From the NCBI RefSeq assembly GCF_019038595.1, contig NZ_JAHOPF010000003.1, positions 466,192-530,191 of the forward strand: 64,000 nt of DNA, in the 5' to 3' direction. Shown in pieces: positions 35,384 through 45,582 of the stretch (positions are counted from its first letter, which is position 1; each line of letters begins with the position of its first letter). Under the pieces are notes generated by a model, which was given only the letters and a program-made list of their open reading frames with translations, made no database searches and was not told where the DNA came from. The DNA is from Kaistella soli. GTDB lineage: Bacteria > Bacteroidota > Bacteroidia > Flavobacteriales > Weeksellaceae. Made by a program: the position numbers and the translations under genes.

Positions 35384-37324
35384 ATGGAAAAAGTTCTCCC
35401 TTATTCGTTATTTACTGACCATGATATCTACCTCTTCCGTGAAGGAAAACACTTTAAACTTTACGACAAATTCGGTTCTCATACCGTACATGTGGAGGGT
35501 CAGAAAGGAGTTTATTTTTCTGTTTGGGCGCCACACGCAAAAGAAGTCTCGGTAATCGGTAATTTTAATAACTGGAATTCCGAAAAGCATCAGCTATTGC
35601 CGCGATGGGATGGTTCCGGTATTTGGGAAGGTTTTATCGCCGGATTAAACTGGGGAAATATTTATAAATATGCCATCCGCACCAATACAGGAGTTTTACT
35701 TGAAAAAGGCGATCCTTTTGCTCTGAGCTGGGAACAGAATATTCAGGCAAGTTCCCTTATCTCTACCACGTGGTACGAATGGAAAGACAGAGACTGGATG
35801 GCCAAACGCCGGACAAAAAACAGTCTGGAAGCGCCTCTTTCGGTTTACGAAATCCATTTAGGTTCCTGGATGCGCGGTGTTGATGAACCTGATAAATTTT
35901 TCAGTTACCGTGAAATCGCAGAACGCCTGGTCCCATATTTAAAGGAAATGAATTTTACTCATGTTGAATTCATGCCCGTGATGGAATATCCTTACGATCC
36001 CAGCTGGGGATATCAGGTGACCGGATTTTTCGCTGCCACTTCGCGCTTCGGTTCTCCGCAGGACCTGATGCATCTGATTGATGAACTTCACCGGCATGAT
36101 ATCGGAGTCATTATCGACTGGGTTCCGTCACACTTTCCCGGTGATGCGAACGGCCTTCATTTTTTCGACGGAACTTATTTATACGAGCACGAAGATCCCA
36201 AAAAAGGATTTCATCCAGAGTGGAAATCCCATATTTTCAATTACGGCAGACCAGAGGTAAGATCATTTTTAATTTCCAATGCGATGTTCTGGCTGGACCG
36301 TTATCATGCCGACGGACTCCGTGTCGATGCGGTAACTTCAATGCTTCATCTGGATTATTCGAGAAACGAAGGTGAATGGGAACCCAACATTGAAGGCGGA
36401 AATATTAATCTGGAAGCCAAACAGTTTCTCCAGGAATTCAATACAGCGGTATATCAAGAATTTCCCGATATCATGACCATTGCAGAAGAAAGTTCGGATT
36501 TCCCCATGCTCACGAAACCTGTGCACAGCGGCGGAATCGGTTTCGGAATGAAATGGATGATGGGCTGGATGCATGATACCCTGAAATATTTCAAAGAAGA
36601 TCCGATCAGCAGAAAATATCAGCACAACAAACTCACCTTTGCATCGATGTACATGTATAATGAAAATTATATGATGCCGCTTTCCCATGACGAAGTGGTG
36701 CACGGCAAGTCGAGTTTAATCTATAAAATGCCTGGTGACGAATGGCAGAAATTTGCCAATCTCCGCGCGTTATATACCTATATGTTCACCTTTCCGGGCG
36801 CCAAACTTTTATTTATGGGGAACGAATTCGGACAGACCCGCGAGTGGAATTTTACCCAAAGCCTCGATTGGCATTTGCTGCAATATCCAGTTCACAAAGG
36901 TCTGCACGACTTTGTGAAAGATCTGAATCTGATGTACACCACCGAAACTTCAATGTACGAAAACCAGTGTAACCGGGAAGGATTCGAGTGGGTAGAAGCG
37001 AATGATGATGATAACTCCATCTATATTTATTTAAGAAAAGGAAAAGACGAAAATGATGTCACCATGACGGTGCTCAATCTTACTCCAAGAGTTTTCGATT
37101 ATAAAATCGGGGTGAACGAAGGAACAAACTGGGAAGTTATTCTTAATTCCGATGATGAAAAATACGGCGGAAGCGGCGTGAAAGCAGAGATTGTAGACGA
37201 AGAGGATGACGAGTGGATGTACAGGCCCAACGCTATTGTGCTGAAATTGCCGCCGCTCGCAGGGGTAGTGCTGAAACAGAAAAAAGCGGTGAAAACAAAA
37301 TCTACACCTGTCTTAAAAAAGTAA
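35384..37324 (+). CDS. glgB: 1,4-alpha-glucan branching enzyme
   Basis: GlgB introduces alpha-1,6 branches into glycogen. The 646 residues comprise an N-terminal CBM48 (GVYFSVWAPHAKEVSVIGNFNNW), the GH13 barrel and a C-terminal beta domain. Catalytic elements are visible: the nucleophile Asp315 in DGLRVDAVTSM, the acid Glu368 in TIAEESSDFP, and the His-Asp pair in PLSHDEVVHGK. VEFMPVMEYPYDPSWGYQVTGFFA is characteristic of branching enzymes. A TATATTTG box lies at 35318-35325, some 60 bases before the ATG. glgA follows after 32 bases; glgC and the phosphorylase are not in the window. The tail is lysine-rich and probably disordered. Confidence 0.96.
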   Translation: MEKVLPYSLFTDHDIYLFREGKHFKLYDKFGSHTVHVEGQKGVYFSVWAPHAKEVSVIGNFNNWNSEKHQLLPRWDGSGIWEGFIAGLNWGNIYKYAIRTNTGVLLEKGDPFALSWEQNIQASSLISTTWYEWKDRDWMAKRRTKNSLEAPLSVYEIHLGSWMRGVDEPDKFFSYREIAERLVPYLKEMNFTHVEFMPVMEYPYDPSWGYQVTGFFAATSRFGSPQDLMHLIDELHRHDIGVIIDWVPSHFPGDANGLHFFDGTYLYEHEDPKKGFHPEWKSHIFNYGRPEVRSFLISNAMFWLDRYHADGLRVDAVTSMLHLDYSRNEGEWEPNIEGGNINLEAKQFLQEFNTAVYQEFPDIMTIAEESSDFPMLTKPVHSGGIGFGMKWMMGWMHDTLKYFKEDPISRKYQHNKLTFASMYMYNENYMMPLSHDEVVHGKSSLIYKMPGDEWQKFANLRALYTYMFTFPGAKLLFMGNEFGQTREWNFTQSLDWHLLQYPVHKGLHDFVKDLNLMYTTETSMYENQCNREGFEWVEANDDDNSIYIYLRKGKDENDVTMTVLNLTPRVFDYKIGVNEGTNWEVILNSDDEKYGGSGVKAEIVDEEDDEWMYRPNAIVLKLPPLAGVVLKQKKAVKTKSTPVLKK

Positions 37325-37356
37325 ACTGCCAAATTTAGAATAACCGTCAACCTGAT

Positions 37357-38763
37357 ATGAAAATTTTTAACCTTTCCATGGAATGTTATCCTGTTGCAAA
37401 AGTTGGCGGACTGGCCGATGTAGTAGGAGCTTTACCAAAATACCTCAATAAAATTGAAGGCGTTGAAGCCAGTGTCATTATGCCCTGGTATAACAAACCT
37501 TTCGTCCACGAACACAGTTTTGAAACCGTTTTTGACGGATGGATCCATCAGAGCCGTCACATGTATCAGGTTCAGGTGATGAAAGAAAGATCGAAAACTT
37601 TAGGCTTCGATCTGTATCTGGTAAAAATTCCGGGACTTTTAGACCGTAATGATCCGTACGGATACTGGGACGGAGACCAACAGTTTCTGGCGTTTCAGCA
37701 CGGTGTTCTGCACTGGCTTTCCGCAATGGAAATCCGCCCGGATATTATCCACTGCCACGATTCTCATACGGGTCTGGTTCCTTTTATGATTGAAAACTGC
37801 CCGGATTTCAGCTTTCTGAAGGATGTGAAAACTATAGGAACCATCCATAACGGTGAGTATCAGGGACAGATGAAATGGGAGATGACAGGTTACATGCCCT
37901 GGTTTCACGGTGAAAACTGGGGGCTGCTCGATTGGGACGGTTTCATTAATCCTTTGGCAGCGATGATCAAATGCTGTCACGCTTTCAATGCAGTTTCGGA
38001 AGGCTATCTGAATGAGCTTTTTCATCATTTCCGCGGACTGGAAAGCCTGGTCAGCCAGGAAAGCGGAAAAGCATACGGTATTCTCAACGGTATTGATACA
38101 GAGGTTTGGGACCCGGCAACCGATTCATTTCTGGATTTTAATTTCGGTAAAAATGATGCAGCCGAAGGAAAGCTTAAGAATAAAACGGTGCTTTGTGAAG
38201 AATACGGTTTCAATCCCGATTTGCCTTTATTCAGCTTTATCGGAAGATTTGCCGGTGAAAAAGGAGCGGATCTGCTTCCGGAAATTGTCTGGAAAAGCAT
38301 TCAGCAAACGTATGGCGCACTGAATATTATGGTTTTAGGTTCCGGTGACAAAAATATTGAATATCAGCTAAGCGAGCTTACCCGTTCCTATTCCAATTTT
38401 GCTTTAGATTTGGGTTACAAAGAATATCTCTCCCATAAAATTTACGCTTCTTCTGATTTTTTACTGATGCCTTCACGGGTAGAGCCCTGCGGACTGAACC
38501 AAATGTACGCCATGCGTTACGGCACCGTTCCTATCGTGCGCTACACCGGCGGTCTGCGTGACACCGTCACTGATGTTTCGTCGGGCGGAAGCGGTATTAA
38601 TTTCGGTACAGCAAGTGCTGATGATACCGTTCATGCGATGCACCGTGCACTTCATATGTATCATGAGGAGGGACTGATGAAGAATTTAATTCAGTCGAAT
38701 ATGAATTACGATTTTTCGTGGGAACAGTCGGCGGAAAAATATATGGAGATGTACCGGAATTAA
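37357..38763 (+). CDS. glgA: Glycogen (starch) synthase
   Basis: GlgA is a GT5 enzyme that transfers glucose from ADP-glucose to a growing alpha-1,4 chain. The 468 residues begin MKIFNLSMECYPVAKVGGLADVVGALPK, where the KVGGL motif (Lys15) binds ADP-glucose. Further conserved parts are IHCHDSHTGLVPFMI, TIHNGEYQGQMKW, the GT-B C-terminal half with FSFIGRFAGEKGADLLPEI, and LLMPSRVEPCGLNQMYAMRYGTVPIVRYTGGLRDTV. It follows glgB by 32 bases in the same orientation and is surely cotranscribed. Together they make branched glycogen from ADP-glucose supplied elsewhere. Confidence 0.96.
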   Translation: MKIFNLSMECYPVAKVGGLADVVGALPKYLNKIEGVEASVIMPWYNKPFVHEHSFETVFDGWIHQSRHMYQVQVMKERSKTLGFDLYLVKIPGLLDRNDPYGYWDGDQQFLAFQHGVLHWLSAMEIRPDIIHCHDSHTGLVPFMIENCPDFSFLKDVKTIGTIHNGEYQGQMKWEMTGYMPWFHGENWGLLDWDGFINPLAAMIKCCHAFNAVSEGYLNELFHHFRGLESLVSQESGKAYGILNGIDTEVWDPATDSFLDFNFGKNDAAEGKLKNKTVLCEEYGFNPDLPLFSFIGRFAGEKGADLLPEIVWKSIQQTYGALNIMVLGSGDKNIEYQLSELTRSYSNFALDLGYKEYLSHKIYASSDFLLMPSRVEPCGLNQMYAMRYGTVPIVRYTGGLRDTVTDVSSGGSGINFGTASADDTVHAMHRALHMYHEEGLMKNLIQSNMNYDFSWEQSAEKYMEMYRN

Positions 38764-38979
38764 ACAACGGCCTCACGATTCTTTTCAAATTTGATCATTT
38801 TTAAAAGATTACGAAAAACCTTTTCCTTTAGCACCATTCAAAAGATGAGGTTTCCCTGCGATGAGATTTCTGTTATAGAATTTTAAATTGATATTCATTT
38901 TCAATTATTTATGATGCATTTGAAGAAATGCCTCTGTTTGTGGTATTATTCTTGCAAACTTCAAGTGAAATAAACAAAC

Positions 38980-39963
38980 ATGTCCGAATTGAAAATGAAG
39001 AATTTTAAATTATTGAATGCAGCAGCAGCCGTTTTTGTTTTTGCTGTTCTTATACAGTGTAAAAAAGACAGTGAAATTTCCGGACAGATTACCAATTCCG
39101 TTCAGCCGACGGTTGATTCGCTCGCTGTAAAGGATTCAGCAGTAAAGGTAGAAAATCCACAACCGCAGATTAGCTATAAAGCTTTTATTTTCCCGGCCAA
39201 GAAGAAAGATTCCGCAATGAAAGCTTTCAACCAAGCATATTCCGCTGATGAGCGTTACGTTATTCTGGCTCTCAACCGTCTTGATTCCAAGAACAAATGG
39301 AGAGCTGATACTTTGGCTGTCCCCGATAAAATCGACAAAACGCTGATGTCCTATTCGCCGTTTCCCGCCAATGTTGAAATGTTGAAAGACGTTAAAAAAA
39401 TGGTATTTTTTTCCTACCCAATTCAGGCCTATTCTTTATACGAAAACGGAAAACTCATTAAGTGGGGACCCACCAGTATGGGGAAAAAAACCGCCCAGAC
39501 CAAACGGGGACTTATGTTCGCGAACTGGAAAAAGGAACTTGCTATTTCTACCGTAGACAGCGAATGGAAATTACCATATAATGTAAATGTCCACAATACA
39601 TTAGGAATTGGCTGGCATCAGTACGATTTACCAGGATTTCCTGCCTCACATTCCTGTTTGAGACTGCTTATGGATGACGCAAAGTATCTCTACAACTGGG
39701 TTGATATCTGGATTCTGAATAAAAACGGAGCCACGCTGAAAGCGAACGGTACACCGGTGATCGTCTTTGGTGATTACAAATGGGGAGGTAAAAAACCATG
39801 GAAAAATCTGATCGCTGATTCCAAGGCCAATGATATTTCCGTAGAAGAACTTGATGCTATTATTGAACCTCATCTTTCTAAAATTCTTGAAGAGCAGAAG
39901 AAGAGGGAAGAGGTGCAGTCCCAGCTCACCGCAGTAGACACTTTACAGATGCCCGCGGCTTAA
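38980..39963 (+). CDS. L,D-transpeptidase (YkuD-fold) lipoprotein
   Basis: The 327-residue protein has a lipobox ending VLIQC (Cys27 counted from the first ATG; a start at the next ATG, 38995, is equally good), then a linker rich in Ser, Val and Gln. A YkuD-type catalytic domain occupies residues about 135-260: FFSYPIQAYSLYENGKLIKWGPTSMGKK, HNTLGIGWHQY and the active-site segment PASHSCLRLL (His224, Cys226, Arg228). The usual motif is SHGC-x-R/N; here Gly is replaced by Ser. Such enzymes make 3-3 cross-links or attach proteins to peptidoglycan in the periplasm. The C-terminal 40 residues are helical and charged. The gene stands alone. Confidence 0.86.
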   Translation: MSELKMKNFKLLNAAAAVFVFAVLIQCKKDSEISGQITNSVQPTVDSLAVKDSAVKVENPQPQISYKAFIFPAKKKDSAMKAFNQAYSADERYVILALNRLDSKNKWRADTLAVPDKIDKTLMSYSPFPANVEMLKDVKKMVFFSYPIQAYSLYENGKLIKWGPTSMGKKTAQTKRGLMFANWKKELAISTVDSEWKLPYNVNVHNTLGIGWHQYDLPGFPASHSCLRLLMDDAKYLYNWVDIWILNKNGATLKANGTPVIVFGDYKWGGKKPWKNLIADSKANDISVEELDAIIEPHLSKILEEQKKREEVQSQLTAVDTLQMPAA

Positions 39964-40037
39964 AGAGGATTTTGTTAAAAAAGTTCGAATAGTTTTTCTG
40001 TGTTAAATTCCCCAGAATTCCCTCTGCTATAATTTAA

Positions 40038-40562
40038 TTAACTTTCAAATGTCAGAATGGATTCTTCCGCAAATTCGCGAAGTTTCTGCATTTCTAATTT
40101 GGCTTTATACTGCCCGTACCTGGTTGCTGCATACGTTGCTGCCAAACACAAAAGCGTGACTAATGACGCCGAGAACGCCCATGGAAAGTCATGGCTGTTA
40201 ATCTGTTTTTCCACGAACCACACCGTGATAAAAACCATCCACAGAATGCTGAAAATAAAATAGAGGAACATGAAAAAAGTCCACACCGCACTGGTAGGCC
40301 CGAAAACACCGCGGATCACGGTTTTATTTTCTTCTTCATCATGTTCCGTTCTCAGGGAGAGACAGGGTTTCCAATAAGTGTCGGATTCGCTTTTAACACT
40401 GATTATTGCTGTTTCAGAATTGATGCTGCCGGAGTAATGAGCTGATTTCTCCCGCAAAAAGTTTTTCAGCAGGACGGCATAATCTTCACGGCTGATGTCG
40501 GTGATGATCTTAAATCTGGGTCTCGCCCGAATATTGTCTAAAGCAGTTTGTTCAATTTGCAT
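40038..40562 (-). CDS. Hypothetical membrane protein
   Basis: This is a 174-residue protein with an N-terminal soluble part of about 90 residues (PRFKIITDISREDYAVLLKNFL), two membrane helices (about 93-117 and 127-150) and a short cytoplasmic helix. The soluble part before paired helices is like small bacterial proteins of unknown function that I cannot name. Its start codon overlaps the end of the upstream aspartyl-protease-like gene by 11 bases, so the two are translationally coupled and probably act together. No catalytic residues are evident. Confidence 0.65.
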   Translation of the reverse strand: MQIEQTALDNIRARPRFKIITDISREDYAVLLKNFLREKSAHYSGSINSETAIISVKSESDTYWKPCLSLRTEHDEEENKTVIRGVFGPTSAVWTFFMFLYFIFSILWMVFITVWFVEKQINSHDFPWAFSASLVTLLCLAATYAATRYGQYKAKLEMQKLREFAEESILTFES

Positions 40563-41901
40563 CCTGATAGGGTATTGGATCTTTTAATACCAGCTGAAAA
40601 TTCAGTTTCTCCCCTTTTCTTTCTACCTCAAAATTAACCTTGGTTCCGTCCTCACTTTTCATTAAATCATTAATTTTCTGCAAAGTAAAATCGCCGGCTT
40701 TCCGTTTATTAATACTGAGTATTTTGTCATCTTTTCTTATTCCTGCCACATAGCATGGTGAATCCTTTCTGCATCCCGCCACCGAATATTTTGGTTTAAG
40801 CACGAAGCTGTACTGAAAACCTTCGCGGGAGTCATATACTTTGATCCCTTCACTGTCGGTGGTGTTTTTTTTCGTTTCCACTTTTACGAGATCGCTTTCC
40901 CAGGTCATTCCGTCATGCTGAATATCAAGGCCGCTTTTATTGAATAAAAAAGGATCTTCGAAATCTTTATTTTTTTTGAGGTAGATCCTGTTTTCAGGAT
41001 AATTAAAAATAAGAGTGAAGCGGCGCATCACATCGCTGCCAATGGAGCCTTTTCTGTCGGGTACCAGTTTTAAGCTCTGGATGGAATATTCGTCCGGCAT
41101 TGCAGTCAGAGGTTTTTCGAAGACGTAATCACCAATGTACAGGCGGTGGATCCGGCTTCTTTTTCCGAAGATATCGCCGTTGAAACCCTGTCCCAGATAA
41201 TCGTCAATATTCGGGCGGTTGTATACAAAATCTTTGATGAGTTTTGGGAACAGCCATACGGCATCACTGTTTCCCAGATCCACCAGCATTTTTGAGTCCA
41301 CTTCGGCGGAGGTCATTTCGACGCCTGCTATAAGGTAAGGTTTGTTGCCTTCAATGGTGATTGGGAATTCCTTATATCTTCTGCTGCGTTTTGTGAACGC
41401 TTTTTCATCATTATAAACCGTTATTTTTTTGGTGATGTAATCAATTTCTACCGGATGGTTTCTAAAAAACTGGTAACCGATGATTCCGTTCACGGGAATG
41501 CCAACATGCGAGGAAAAATTAATGCTTTCGTCTAAAATTATAAAAACGGTATGGTTGAAATCTTTAAAATTTTTTCCGATGTTAACGATGTTATTATCGG
41601 AGCGTAAACCTTCAATTTCCCGGCTTTCGCCCAAACCTGAAAATTTTATTTTTTCAATATCATTAAAATTGACTTCCTTATTATCGAGGCTGAAAAGAAT
41701 GGTTTCGCTGACACCGGAATCCAGAAGAAAGGTCAGATCAACGCCATTGATATTCAGAGGGACAAAAATCAAATTATTGATGAGCTGAAAAGGAATGACG
41801 GTTTTTTTCTGGTCTGAAATTTCAAACCCTTTCTGCGCAGCGGAAAACGCAAAAACAAAAAGGAAGGCAATTTTGATGAATTTCATATAATGAAGATACA
41901 A
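40552..41901 (-). CDS. Retropepsin-like aspartyl protease family protein with PDZ domain
   Basis: This is a 449-residue exported protein. A signal peptide (about residues 6-22, ending FSAAQ) precedes two pepsin-like repeats: VDLTFLLDSGVSETILF with the D-S-G active-site-like motif, and VDSKMLVDLGNSDAVWLFP with D-L-G. The second motif has Leu instead of the usual Ser/Thr, so activity is uncertain. A PDZ domain (SVAGCRKDSPCYVAGIRKDDKILSINKRKAG, about 365-440) closes the protein. Similar proteins are common in Bacteroidetes and of unknown substrate. It is first of a two-gene unit with the overlapping membrane protein gene. Confidence 0.82.
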   Translation of the reverse strand: MYLHYMKFIKIAFLFVFAFSAAQKGFEISDQKKTVIPFQLINNLIFVPLNINGVDLTFLLDSGVSETILFSLDNKEVNFNDIEKIKFSGLGESREIEGLRSDNNIVNIGKNFKDFNHTVFIILDESINFSSHVGIPVNGIIGYQFFRNHPVEIDYITKKITVYNDEKAFTKRSRRYKEFPITIEGNKPYLIAGVEMTSAEVDSKMLVDLGNSDAVWLFPKLIKDFVYNRPNIDDYLGQGFNGDIFGKRSRIHRLYIGDYVFEKPLTAMPDEYSIQSLKLVPDRKGSIGSDVMRRFTLIFNYPENRIYLKKNKDFEDPFLFNKSGLDIQHDGMTWESDLVKVETKKNTTDSEGIKVYDSREGFQYSFVLKPKYSVAGCRKDSPCYVAGIRKDDKILSINKRKAGDFTLQKINDLMKSEDGTKVNFEVERKGEKLNFQLVLKDPIPYQDAN

Positions 41902-41963
41902 TTTTCTTATGAAACTGTTATTTAATTTCGAAAAATTTCAATGGAACAGAAATTAAAAAATCC

Positions 41964-41971
41964 TAAATTTG
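41964..41971 (+). promoter_or_regulatory. -7 box four bases from the ppc start codon
   Basis: TAAATTTG is followed by TTCT and then the ATG of ppc. If used, the transcript would begin at the start codon. No TTG occurs at the preferred distance. Confidence 0.4.
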
Positions 41972-41975
41972 TTCT

Positions 41976-44516
41976 ATGCAAAACGAAGAAAGAACAGAAA
42001 AATTCAGACAGATCGTCGAGAATAAATTCCAGATCTACAACTCACTTTTCATGAGTCTGCCCTACGATAAAATGACCAATATCGGGATGCTGCTTCCATT
42101 TTTATATGAAGAAAGCAAAGCCGGTTACGAACATGGAAAAAGCCCGGAAGAAATCGTGGAAGAATTTTTCAGCAAACATACTGAACTGCAAACTGAGGAT
42201 CAGAAAACCGAACTGCTGTTCAAGATCATACAGTATATCGAAAGGCAGGTGGTGCTGTTCGACAGCATTGAAGATGCTGCTTTCACCGAACTGCATTCTG
42301 AAAGTGAAGCCGGCACTCTTCTTCATCTTCACGAAAGAGCACAGCAGGAACATCAGCTTGAGGCGACGCGCAACAAGATGAAAGATTTTGCGGTAAAAGT
42401 GGTTTTTACGGCGCACCCTACGCAGTTTTATCCCAATTCGGTGCAGCGGATTCTGCACGATCTGCGTTCGGCTATTATGAAAGATTCAGTGACCGATATC
42501 GATATGCTTCTGCAGCAGCTGGGTAAAACTCCGTTTTTAAACCGGGAGAAACCAACGCCGCTCGATGAAGCAATGAGCATTATTTTTTACCTTAGATATG
42601 TATATTACGATTCTATCGGAGAGCTCTACAGAAAGATTAAAAATGCTTTTGGAAACCCGCATTTTGTTCCCCATCAGGATATTTTTCAGCTTGGATTCTG
42701 GCCAGGAGGCGACCGCGACGGAAATCCTTTCGTTACTGCTGAAATCACTCAGAAAGTTGCACAGGAACTCTATTCTTCGATATTGAAATCGTATTACGAA
42801 CATCTCAAAAATCTGAGAAGAAGACTCAGTTTCAGGGGCGTTTCTGAAGTTTTGGAAACATTAAGTCATGAACTTTACGATGCCATTTTTAAAGATAAAG
42901 ATATTACCGCCGAGCAGATTTTAAACAGAATTAGTGAAGCTGAAAAAATACTTACCGGTCAGCACAACGGGCTTTTCAAAAATCTTCTGGAGGATTTTAA
43001 AGACCGGGTAAAAATTTTCGGGACTCATTTTGCAACGCTCGATATCCGCCAGGACAGCAGGATTCATCAAAATGTGATCGATGAAATTATCGCGGCAAAA
43101 TCGGGGTTGAATTCAGAAAATATTTCTACCAAGGATAAACTGGATTGGCTTTTGGAAACCGATGTCGTTTTAAATCCGAATGATTTCGAAGGCATTACCA
43201 AAGATACGCTTGAAAACATTTATAACATCCGTAATATCCAGAAAAAGAACGGAGAAAGAGGTATGAGCCGCTATATTATTTCCAATTCTGACGGTATTAA
43301 AGATGTGCTGAATGTATACGGGCTTTTCAGGCTCTGCGGTTATAGTGAAGAAGAAATCAATTTGGATATTGTTCCGCTTTTCGAAACGATGGATGGTCTG
43401 GATGCCGGTGAAAATGTCATGAAAGAACTGTATGAACTTCCGGCGTACAGAAAGCATCTGGAAAGGAGAGGAAATGCACAGACGATTATGCTTGGCTTTT
43501 CTGACGGCACCAAAGACGGAGGTTACCTGAAAGCGAACTGGGAAATTTACGAAACCAAGGAGCAGCTGACGAAAATTTCGGATGAAAACAATATTAAAGT
43601 CATTTTCTTTGACGGACGCGGCGGTCCGCCTGCAAGAGGTGGCGGAAAGACTCACGATTTCTATGCCTCACAGGGAAAAACGATTGCGAACAATAAGATA
43701 GAACTTACGATTCAGGGACAGACGATTACCAGTGTTTTCGGGAATAAAGATCAGGCAAAATATAATTTTGAACAGCTTTTAACGGCTGGTATTGAGAACG
43801 ACGTCTTTAAAAATTCAAAAAAGGATCTGACGGAGAAGGAAAGACATCTCATTCAGGAACTGGCGGAAATCAGCTTTCAGAAATATTCCGCTTTGAAAGC
43901 ACATCCGATGTTTGTGCCATATCTGCAGGAAATGAGTACGCTGGAATATTACGGAAGAACCAATATCGGCAGCCGACCGAGCAAAAGAGGCGGGACCAAT
44001 GAACTGAAGTTTGAGGATCTCCGTGCAATTCCTTTTGTAGGTTCATGGAGCCAGCTCAAACAGAATGTCCCCGGGTTTTTCGGGTTTGGATTTGCTTTGA
44101 ATGAACTTAAAAATAAAGGCAGGTTTGATGAGGTACACGCACTATACAAAGGTTCCGACTTTTTCAAAACTTTGGTTTTGAATTCCATGATGAGTATGAA
44201 TAAATCGTACTTCCCGCTCACGTATTACATGAAAAACAATCCGAAATTTGGCGGCTTCTGGAATATCCTGTTTGAAGAATATGAACTTTCCAAATCGCTG
44301 ATGCTGGAACTTACCGGTTTTAAGTTGCTGATGGAAGAGGAACCGCTTTCAAGAAAATCGGTAAAAATCAGGGAGAAAATTGTGCTTCCGCTATTGAGCA
44401 TCCAGCAATACGCGCTGATGAAAATTCAAAAAGAGGAAGGCAACCGGGATGCGTACGAAAAACTCGTCATGCGTTCGCTGTTCGGGAATATTAATGCGAG
44501 CAGGAATTCGGCTTAA
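41976..44516 (+). CDS. ppc: Phosphoenolpyruvate carboxylase
   Basis: Ppc carboxylates phosphoenolpyruvate with bicarbonate to oxaloacetate, refilling the TCA cycle. The 846 residues are near normal length. Catalytic stretches are [16 protein letters not shown] (His147), [36 protein letters not shown] and [20 protein letters not shown]. The last differs from the E. coli FHGRGGTVGRGGGP form but is the version I recall from Bacteroidetes. The C-terminal [11 protein letters not shown] and [15 protein letters not shown] segments are standard. The DUF2200 gene follows after 11 bases, presumably cotranscribed. Allosteric sites cannot be judged from sequence alone. Confidence 0.95.
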   Translation: MQNEERTEKFRQIVENKFQIYNSLFMSLPYDKMTNIGMLLPFLYEESKAGYEHGKSPEEIVEEFFSKHTELQTEDQKTELLFKIIQYIERQVVLFDSIEDAAFTELHSESEAGTLLHLHERAQQEHQLEATRNKMKDFAVKVVFTAHPTQFYPNSVQRILHDLRSAIMKDSVTDIDMLLQQLGKTPFLNREKPTPLDEAMSIIFYLRYVYYDSIGELYRKIKNAFGNPHFVPHQDIFQLGFWPGGDRDGNPFVTAEITQKVAQELYSSILKSYYEHLKNLRRRLSFRGVSEVLETLSHELYDAIFKDKDITAEQILNRISEAEKILTGQHNGLFKNLLEDFKDRVKIFGTHFATLDIRQDSRIHQNVIDEIIAAKSGLNSENISTKDKLDWLLETDVVLNPNDFEGITKDTLENIYNIRNIQKKNGERGMSRYIISNSDGIKDVLNVYGLFRLCGYSEEEINLDIVPLFETMDGLDAGENVMKELYELPAYRKHLERRGNAQTIMLGFSDGTKDGGYLKANWEIYETKEQLTKISDENNIKVIFFDGRGGPPARGGGKTHDFYASQGKTIANNKIELTIQGQTITSVFGNKDQAKYNFEQLLTAGIENDVFKNSKKDLTEKERHLIQELAEISFQKYSALKAHPMFVPYLQEMSTLEYYGRTNIGSRPSKRGGTNELKFEDLRAIPFVGSWSQLKQNVPGFFGFGFALNELKNKGRFDEVHALYKGSDFFKTLVLNSMMSMNKSYFPLTYYMKNNPKFGGFWNILFEEYELSKSLMLELTGFKLLMEEEPLSRKSVKIREKIVLPLLSIQQYALMKIQKEEGNRDAYEKLVMRSLFGNINASRNSA

Positions 44517-44527
44517 AATATCATAAT

Positions 44528-44884
44528 ATGAAAGCCTCCAACACCCGTGTTTTTAAAATGTCTTTTGCCAGTGTTTATCCCCACTATATCGCAAAAGCGG
44601 AAAAGAAAGGCCGCACAAAAGCTGAGGTCAACGAAGTTATTTTGTGGCTTACCGGTTACAGTGAATCAATGCTTCAGGAGATTCTGGATCATAAAACCAG
44701 TTTTGAAGATTTCTTTAGTCAGGCGCCACAGCTTAATCCCAATGCGGCAAAAATTACAGGGGTGATCTGCGGCTACCGTGTGGAAGAAATTGAAGATCTG
44801 CTGATGCAGAAAATCCGTTATCTGGATAAACTGGTGGACGAACTTGCAAAAGGAAAAGCCATGGAGAAGATATTGCGGGTATAG
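44528..44884 (+). CDS. DUF2200 family protein
   Basis: The 118-residue protein matches DUF2200 strongly: [89 protein letters not shown]. The family consists of small soluble proteins in many bacteria; its function is unknown, and the fold is likely helical. It starts 11 bases after ppc and has a terminator 60 bases after its stop. I see no link to carbon metabolism beyond the location. Confidence 0.9.
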   Translation: MKASNTRVFKMSFASVYPHYIAKAEKKGRTKAEVNEVILWLTGYSESMLQEILDHKTSFEDFFSQAPQLNPNAAKITGVICGYRVEEIEDLLMQKIRYLDKLVDELAKGKAMEKILRV

Positions 44885-45209
44885 AAAAAGGGCTTGGTAT
44901 GCAGATTTCTCTACGATTAGCTATATAATAAATTTTTTATCACAAGACCTTCTTCGGAAGGTCTTTTCATTGGTGGTTATGGTTGCTTTCGATTTTCCAG
45001 ATTTTTCTTTTGGACAATAATCCCTCAAAGGTTTGACGCCGGTAAAATCATGGTTTTAAACGATATGAAATAGGGTTAAAAACGAGGCTGTTTTTGTGTC
45101 AGATTGCGTAGCTTTATGTTTTGTATGCTGCTTCATAACAGTGTGTTCATAAAGCAAAACGGGGAAGCTGAAAACCGAACAGAGTAGGCTGAAATTAAAA
45201 TTCTAAATC
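44885..45209. other. 325-base intergenic region
   Basis: It holds the hairpin terminator at 44944-44968. The rest is AT-rich, and I find no gene, convincing promoter pair or structured leader before the DUF4242 gene. Confidence 0.5.
44944..44968 (+). terminator. Terminator of ppc-DUF2200
   Basis: AAGACCTTC (44944-44952) and GAAGGTCTT (44957-44965) pair over 9 bp around a TTCG tetraloop and are followed by TTCAT. Confidence 0.8.
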
Positions 45210-45482
45210 ATGCCTAAGTATGTAATCGAAAGAGAATTTCCGGGTGCAGGAAAACTGAGTCCGGAAGAACTGAAAGCAATCTCACAGAAATCCCGTGAAG
45301 TATTAGACAAAATGGGGCCACAAATTCAGTGGGTTCAAAGCTATGTCACCAATGATAAGATTTACTGTGTTTACAATGCCCCGAACGAAGAGATGATACG
45401 TGAGCACGCAGCTCAAGGCGGCTTTCCTGCAAATTCAGTGAGCAAAGTCTCCACCATTATAGATCCTGTAACGGCTGAATAA
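45210..45482 (+). CDS. DUF4242 family small protein
   Basis: The 90-residue protein starts MPKYVIEREFPGAGKLSPEEL and has QWVQSYVTNDKIYCVYNAPNEEMIREHA and AQGGFPANSVSKVSTIIDP, which is the DUF4242 pattern (ferredoxin-like fold, related to the nickel-binding SCO4226 of Streptomyces by recall). It is cytoplasmic. Metal or ligand binding in this branch is unproven. It converges on the subtilase gene, with a shared terminator between them. Confidence 0.87.
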   Translation: MPKYVIEREFPGAGKLSPEELKAISQKSREVLDKMGPQIQWVQSYVTNDKIYCVYNAPNEEMIREHAAQGGFPANSVSKVSTIIDPVTAE

Positions 45483-45552
45483 TTCGGTGATGCTAGGATT
45501 TGACTCCATTTAAATCCAATTGAAAAACATTTTAAACAAAAACCGATAAAAA

Positions 45553-45577
45553 AAAGACCTTCATGTGAAGGTCTTTC
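45553..45577. terminator. Bidirectional terminator between the DUF4242 and subtilase genes
   Basis: AAAGACCTTCA (45553-45563) and TGAAGGTCTTT (45566-45576) pair over at least 9 bp, with A-runs before the stem serving the minus strand. Its stem core (AAGACCTTC) is identical to that at 44944-44965. Confidence 0.85.
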
Positions 45578-45582
45578 GTTTG

